Of a stretch of 45,110 nucleotides of DNA, positions 42,427-45,110 are shown piece by piece. Below the pieces are notes generated by a model. It searched no databases. It worked only from the letters and a program-made list of their open reading frames with translations, and was not told where the DNA came from. The stretch covers positions 1-45,110 of the forward strand of contig VGGV01000018.1 of assembly GCA_016868455.1 (NCBI GenBank), read 5' to 3'. The translations under genes and the position numbers were made by a program. This DNA comes from Bacteroidota bacterium. Lineage in GTDB: Bacteria; Bacteroidota; Bacteroidia; Chitinophagales; Chitinophagaceae. Position 1 is the first letter of the stretch, and each line of letters opens with the position of its first letter.

Positions 42427-42780
42427 ATGAAAAATTTTAAACGATTGCTGATTGGGCAAAAAGGATTTGAAATTGCAGTGCAATCATTCAAACTTGTTGA
42501 AACTTTCCCAAAAGAAGAAAAATTTGGTCTTTCCAGCCAAATTACAAGAGCTTCCGTTTCTATTCCATCCAATATTGCAGAAGGAAGCAGCCGGACAAGC
42601 GAAAAAGAGTATAACAGGTTCGTTGAAATATCGCTTGGTTCTTCTTTTGAACTGGAAACCCAATTGTTGATAGCAGAGACAGTAAAATATGGTGATGAAA
42701 AAGTAAGATTGAAAATGTTACAGTCCGTAAGCGATGAACAGAAAATGCTTGTTTCTTTTATGACTAAGCTGAACAAATAA
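42427..42780 (+). CDS. four-helix-bundle protein (23S rRNA intervening-sequence protein family)
   Basis: The 117-residue helical protein matches the family first seen in intervening sequences of 23S rRNA genes (S23/IVP, Pfam PF05635), related to the Avd accessory protein of diversity-generating retroelements. Diagnostic segments are FKLVETFPKEEKFGLSSQI, RASVSIPSNIAEGSSR and FVEISLGSSFELETQL. Such genes are scattered among Bacteroidota chromosomes; their role outside retroelements is unknown. Here there is no reverse transcriptase, and the gene is bracketed by inverted copies of the 7-base-period repeat (42371-42397 and 42784-42816). Confidence 0.92.
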   Translation: MKNFKRLLIGQKGFEIAVQSFKLVETFPKEEKFGLSSQITRASVSIPSNIAEGSSRTSEKEYNRFVEISLGSSFELETQLLIAETVKYGDEKVRLKMLQSVSDEQKMLVSFMTKLNK

Positions 42781-42783
42781 TTC

Positions 42784-42816
42784 AGCTTGCAGTTTGTAGC
42801 TAAAAGCCTGAAGCTT
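42784..42816 (+). repeat. right copy of the 7-base-period repeat, upstream of cysS
   Basis: AGCT, AGTT, AGCT, AGCC and AGCT start at 42784, 42791, 42798, 42805 and 42812, exactly 7 bases apart. The last 23 bases match 20 of 23 bases of the arm inside cysS (43925-43947). The array begins 4 bases after the four-helix-bundle stop and runs into the cysS -7 box. Confidence 0.7.
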
Positions 42817-42823
42817 ATTTTTG
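42816..42823 (+). promoter_or_regulatory. -7 box 5 bases before cysS
   Basis: TATTTTTG matches TAnnTTTG exactly, directly joins the repeat array and ends five bases before the ATG at 42829. Confidence 0.5.
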
Positions 42824-42828
42824 TACCA

Positions 42829-44322
42829 ATGGACGAACTAAAAATTTATAACTCGTATTCAAGACAAAAGGAGGTTTTCAAACCCATCACCCCCGGCCAT
42901 GTGGGCATGTATGTGTGCGGGACCACGGTAAGCGGCGAAAGCCACCTGGGTCATGCTAGGCCTTACATCACTTTTGATGTTATTTACCGCTACCTGATGC
43001 ACCTCGGGTATAAAGTGCGGTATGTGCGCAATATTACCGATGCGGGTCATTTTGAAGAAGAAGGCCGTGAGGCAGAAGATAAAATTTCAAAGAAAGCCGT
43101 GCTGGAAAAACTGGAGCCAATGGAACTGGTAACCAAGTACACCAATCTTTTTCACTGGGCAATGGAGCAGTTCAATACGCTGAAGCCCAGTATTGAACCC
43201 ACCGCCACCGGTCATATTGTGGAGCAAATTGAAATGATTAAAAAAATCATTGATGCGGGTTATGCGTATGAAGTAAATGGCTCAGTATATTTTGATGTAA
43301 AGAAATATGCCGCCTCCCATGATTACGGGAAACTGAGCGGCCGGGTGCTGGAAGACCTGCTGGAAACCACCCGTGAGCTGGATGGCCAGGAAGAAAAAAG
43401 AAATACTGCCGATTTTGCCCTATGGAAAAATGCGTCACCGGAACATATTATGCGCTGGCAAAGCCCCTGGGGTGTGGGCTTCCCCGGCTGGCATATTGAA
43501 TGCTCGGCCATGGCGACAAAATACCTGGGAGCTCAATTCGATATTCACGGCGGAGGCATGGACCTGTTGTTCCCGCATCATGAAAGTGAGGTTGCACAGA
43601 GTACCATCTGCAACCATTCGGCTCCGGTGCGGTACTGGATACATAACAATATGATCACCATTGACGGCCGCAAGATGGGCAAGAGTTATAACAATGTGAT
43701 CAAACTGTCCGAGCTGTTCACCGGCGATCACCCGATGCTGGCCAAAGCCTATCATCCCATGGTGATCCGGTTCTTCATCCTGCAAACGCATTACCGCAGC
43801 ACACTCGATTTTAGTAACGATGCGCTGCAGGCGGCAGAGAAGGGATTGAAGCGGTTGTGGGAAGCATATGAGAAGCTGCGAGCCATTAGCTACAAGCCAC
43901 AAGATGGTTCAGTAGATAAGGAGCTTGAAGCTAATTGCCTGAAGCTTGTAGCTGAATTCGATGAATTCATGAATGATGATTTTGGAACAGCGAGGGTGCT
44001 GGCCAATATGTTTGAACTGGTTCCATTTATCAATTCCATGAAGGATAATATCATTCCGGTTTCGGCAATCAGCAAAGAAACATTTGAACTGCTGCAAAAG
44101 CAGATGAAGGTATATGTGGAAGATATTCTTGGATTGAAGAGTGTGACCGAAGCCAATAATGAAAAACTGAAAGGGGTGATGAACCTGCTGATTGAAATCC
44201 GGAAAGAGGCAAAGGATAAAAAAGATTTTGCTACCAGCGATAAAATAAGAAACCAGCTTCAGCAGATGGGTATTTTACTTAAAGATGAGAAAGACGGGGG
44301 AATGAGCTGGACGGCCTTCTAA
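42829..44322 (+). CDS. cysS: cysteinyl-tRNA synthetase
   Basis: CysRS charges tRNA-Cys. The ATG at 42829 gives 497 residues. Zinc and signature elements are [21 protein letters not shown] (HIGH motif), [26 protein letters not shown] and KMGKSYNN (KMSKS motif). The C-terminal helical anticodon domain contains an in-frame stretch (about residues 349-375, [20 protein letters not shown] and the preceding LRAISYKP) encoded by two inverted arms of the 7-base repeat. The frame stays open and the rest of the domain is normal, so the enzyme is expected to work. Confidence 0.97.
   Translation: MDELKIYNSYSRQKEVFKPITPGHVGMYVCGTTVSGESHLGHARPYITFDVIYRYLMHLGYKVRYVRNITDAGHFEEEGREAEDKISKKAVLEKLEPMELVTKYTNLFHWAMEQFNTLKPSIEPTATGHIVEQIEMIKKIIDAGYAYEVNGSVYFDVKKYAASHDYGKLSGRVLEDLLETTRELDGQEEKRNTADFALWKNASPEHIMRWQSPWGVGFPGWHIECSAMATKYLGAQFDIHGGGMDLLFPHHESEVAQSTICNHSAPVRYWIHNNMITIDGRKMGKSYNNVIKLSELFTGDHPMLAKAYHPMVIRFFILQTHYRSTLDFSNDALQAAEKGLKRLWEAYEKLRAISYKPQDGSVDKELEANCLKLVAEFDEFMNDDFGTARVLANMFELVPFINSMKDNIIPVSAISKETFELLQKQMKVYVEDILGLKSVTEANNEKLKGVMNLLIEIRKEAKDKKDFATSDKIRNQLQQMGILLKDEKDGGMSWTAF
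43873..43955. repeat. inverted pair of 7-base-period repeats inside cysS
   Basis: Arm 1 (43873-43898) has AGCT/AGCC words at 43874, 43881, 43888 and 43895. Arm 2 (43922-43955) has AGCT/TGCC words at 43922, 43929, 43936, 43943 and 43950. Arm 1 read on the minus strand matches arm 2 at 20 of 26 positions. Three 7-base units equal seven codons, so the array encodes a seven-residue (helix-compatible) period. Confidence 0.7.
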
Positions 44323-44397
44323 ATCCCCCGAAGGGGGACTTATCAACCCTACTGTTTGTTATCCTGTTTAAATTTTTTATTTCCTGATAATTCCATG

Positions 44398-44787
44398 CAT
44401 TACATCTCCCATCTTTCCAAAGACAAAAAACTTAAGAACCTGGTTAAGCAGCACGGTTCTTTCAAATTGAAGAAACAGAAGAACCTCTGCCTTTATCTCT
44501 GCTATTCCATCATGAGCCAGCAGCTGAGCACTAAAGTAGCTGATGTAATTCAAAACCGTTTTCTTGCTTTATATGACGGAGAGCCAACTCCTCAGCAGAT
44601 TTTGGATACGCCTTTTGAAAAACTCAGGGGTATTGGCATGAGTAATGCCAAGGTTAGCTATGTACAAAATGTGGCCAGGTTTGAACTGGAAAAAGGCATG
44701 AACCACGCAAAACTGGCAAAGATGAGCAATGAAGAAGTGATTGAATACCTTACACAGATAAAAGGGGGGCCCTTCTGGTCGGGCTGA
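44398..44787 (+). pseudogene. truncated AlkA/HhH-GPD DNA glycosylase gene
   Basis: The 129-residue frame starts with MHYISHLSKDKKLKNLVK and contains the family segments SIMSQQLSTKVADVIQNRF and LRGIGMSNAKVSYVQNVARF. It reaches LTQIKG, the first half of the helix-hairpin-helix, then reads GPFWSG and stops. The expected GxGxWT hairpin, catalytic aspartate and last helices (about 70-80 residues) are absent. The next 320 bases do not encode them in any frame I can read, so the 3' half seems to be replaced. A product would lack the catalytic residue. Confidence 0.75.
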
Positions 44788-45110
44788 TTGACAAAAGGCA
44801 AAAGAGAGTCAGGCAGTCTTTTTAGTTGTGCAGCTGTTTTGAACTTGGAATGCGAAGCAACAGGAGTCCCTGACTTTTAATTTGGAACCCGTGTATGGAA
44901 TTTTACTAGCCTTTCTGGTGTATAGGAAGGATCAATTACTTAATAAGTGGTTTTATATTGGCTTTTGTTTGATAATGGCAGCTCTTCTTGTGCATTTGTT
45001 GCTAACTCAGCAAAGGAGAGTAAAGTTTGAATCCAAACCCACGCTTTAAAATTCAATAATAAACCCAATAGTGGGGATCGGTGTTCCCTCGTCATTTGAT
45101 AAAATAAAGG
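44788..45110. other. right-end stretch with no confident gene
   Basis: These 323 bases follow the truncated glycosylase. I see a 7-base inverted pair (AGTCAGG at 44807, CCTGACT at 44869) spanning 69 bases, and one weak open frame (44891-45049). Nothing else is recognisable: no RNA gene, terminator or mobile-element gene. Confidence 0.5.
44891..45049 (+). CDS. possible small membrane peptide or gene remnant
   Basis: From a GTG at 44891 the frame encodes 52 residues with two hydrophobic segments (YGILLAFLVY and WFYIGFCLIMAALLVHLLL) and a basic end (QQRRVKFESKP). A TTG three codons upstream is also possible. There is no ATG and no recognised family; it could be a true small membrane protein or the tail of a decayed gene. 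Confidence 0.3.
   Translation: MYGILLAFLVYRKDQLLNKWFYIGFCLIMAALLVHLLLTQQRRVKFESKPTL

Noticed and set aside
42427-42780. Four-helix-bundle gene as Avd of a diversity-generating retroelement
   Set aside because: No reverse transcriptase, template repeat or variable repeat is found nearby.
44324-44338. CCCCC-GAA-GGGGG hairpin after cysS as a terminator
   Set aside because: The stem is good but no T-run follows on either strand; it may be structural only.

Overview
The window is ordinary chromosomal DNA of a Bacteroidota bacterium, most likely of the Chitinophagaceae or a close relative. The evidence is the gene content (a DUF4834 protein, a bacterial GH3 protein, the long Bacteroidota form of PurF, TlpA/DUF4369-type thioredoxins and lipoproteins with relaxed lipoboxes), the near absence of Shine-Dalgarno sequences, and repeated matches to the Bacteroidota promoter (-7 box TAnnTTTG, -33 box TTTG). 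No phage, integrase, transposase, CRISPR array or rRNA is present.

Layout. 1-2510, minus strand: a Rieske protein, the GTPase HflX and an outer-membrane barrel protein. 2580-7820: a tRNA(CAU), a DUF4834 protein, then the rimP-nusA-infB transcription/translation operon with its own promoter and a strong leader hairpin. 7920-12350, plus strand: a SurA-like periplasmic PPIase, a wrecked histidine-kinase gene, PurF and a SixA-like phosphatase. 12320-20775, mostly minus: a glycosyltransferase, a small lipoprotein pair on the plus strand, an aminotransferase, a membrane protein with a duplicated domain, tRNA-Thr, an SRPBCC/GyrI protein, an M16 peptidase and MsrB. 20900-25860: adenylate kinase, a DinB-like protein, two small exported proteins, then PaaZ plus an enoyl-CoA hydratase. 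25860-27820: a tandem pair of paralogous exported proteins and an AlkA-type glycosylase. 27820-32660, minus: lptB, HAD phosphatase, adenosine deaminase, GH3 and fabG in one tight cluster. 32800-37840: a lipoprotein, MetF, a double-parvulin PPIase and a TlpA-like protein. 37990-44320, plus: RlmD, a tandem rhomboid pair, an EEP-family hydrolase, a four-helix-bundle (23S-IVP) protein and CysS. The right end has a truncated AlkA-like gene and about 320 bases of nearly empty sequence.

The most unusual signal is not a protein. Several spacers between housekeeping genes hold short words repeated with a strict period of 7 or 9 bases, often as inverted arms. A 7-base family (AGCYNNN) fills the rimP-nusA spacer, flanks the four-helix-bundle gene in inverted orientation, and lies inside the cysS coding sequence as two arms. 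A 9-base family (GTCA/TGAC) forms the nusA-infB spacer, and a third (AACTT) leads into the rlmD promoter. The link between the four-helix-bundle gene and the 7-base repeat suggests a small mobile repeat system, which is inference.

A second pattern is that at least seven genes have a TAnnTTTG-like box ending only 4-5 bases before the start codon, which predicts leaderless mRNAs. Other points of interest are a terminator-like hairpin in the rimP-nusA-infB leader, a second rhomboid without the catalytic histidine, and two decayed genes.
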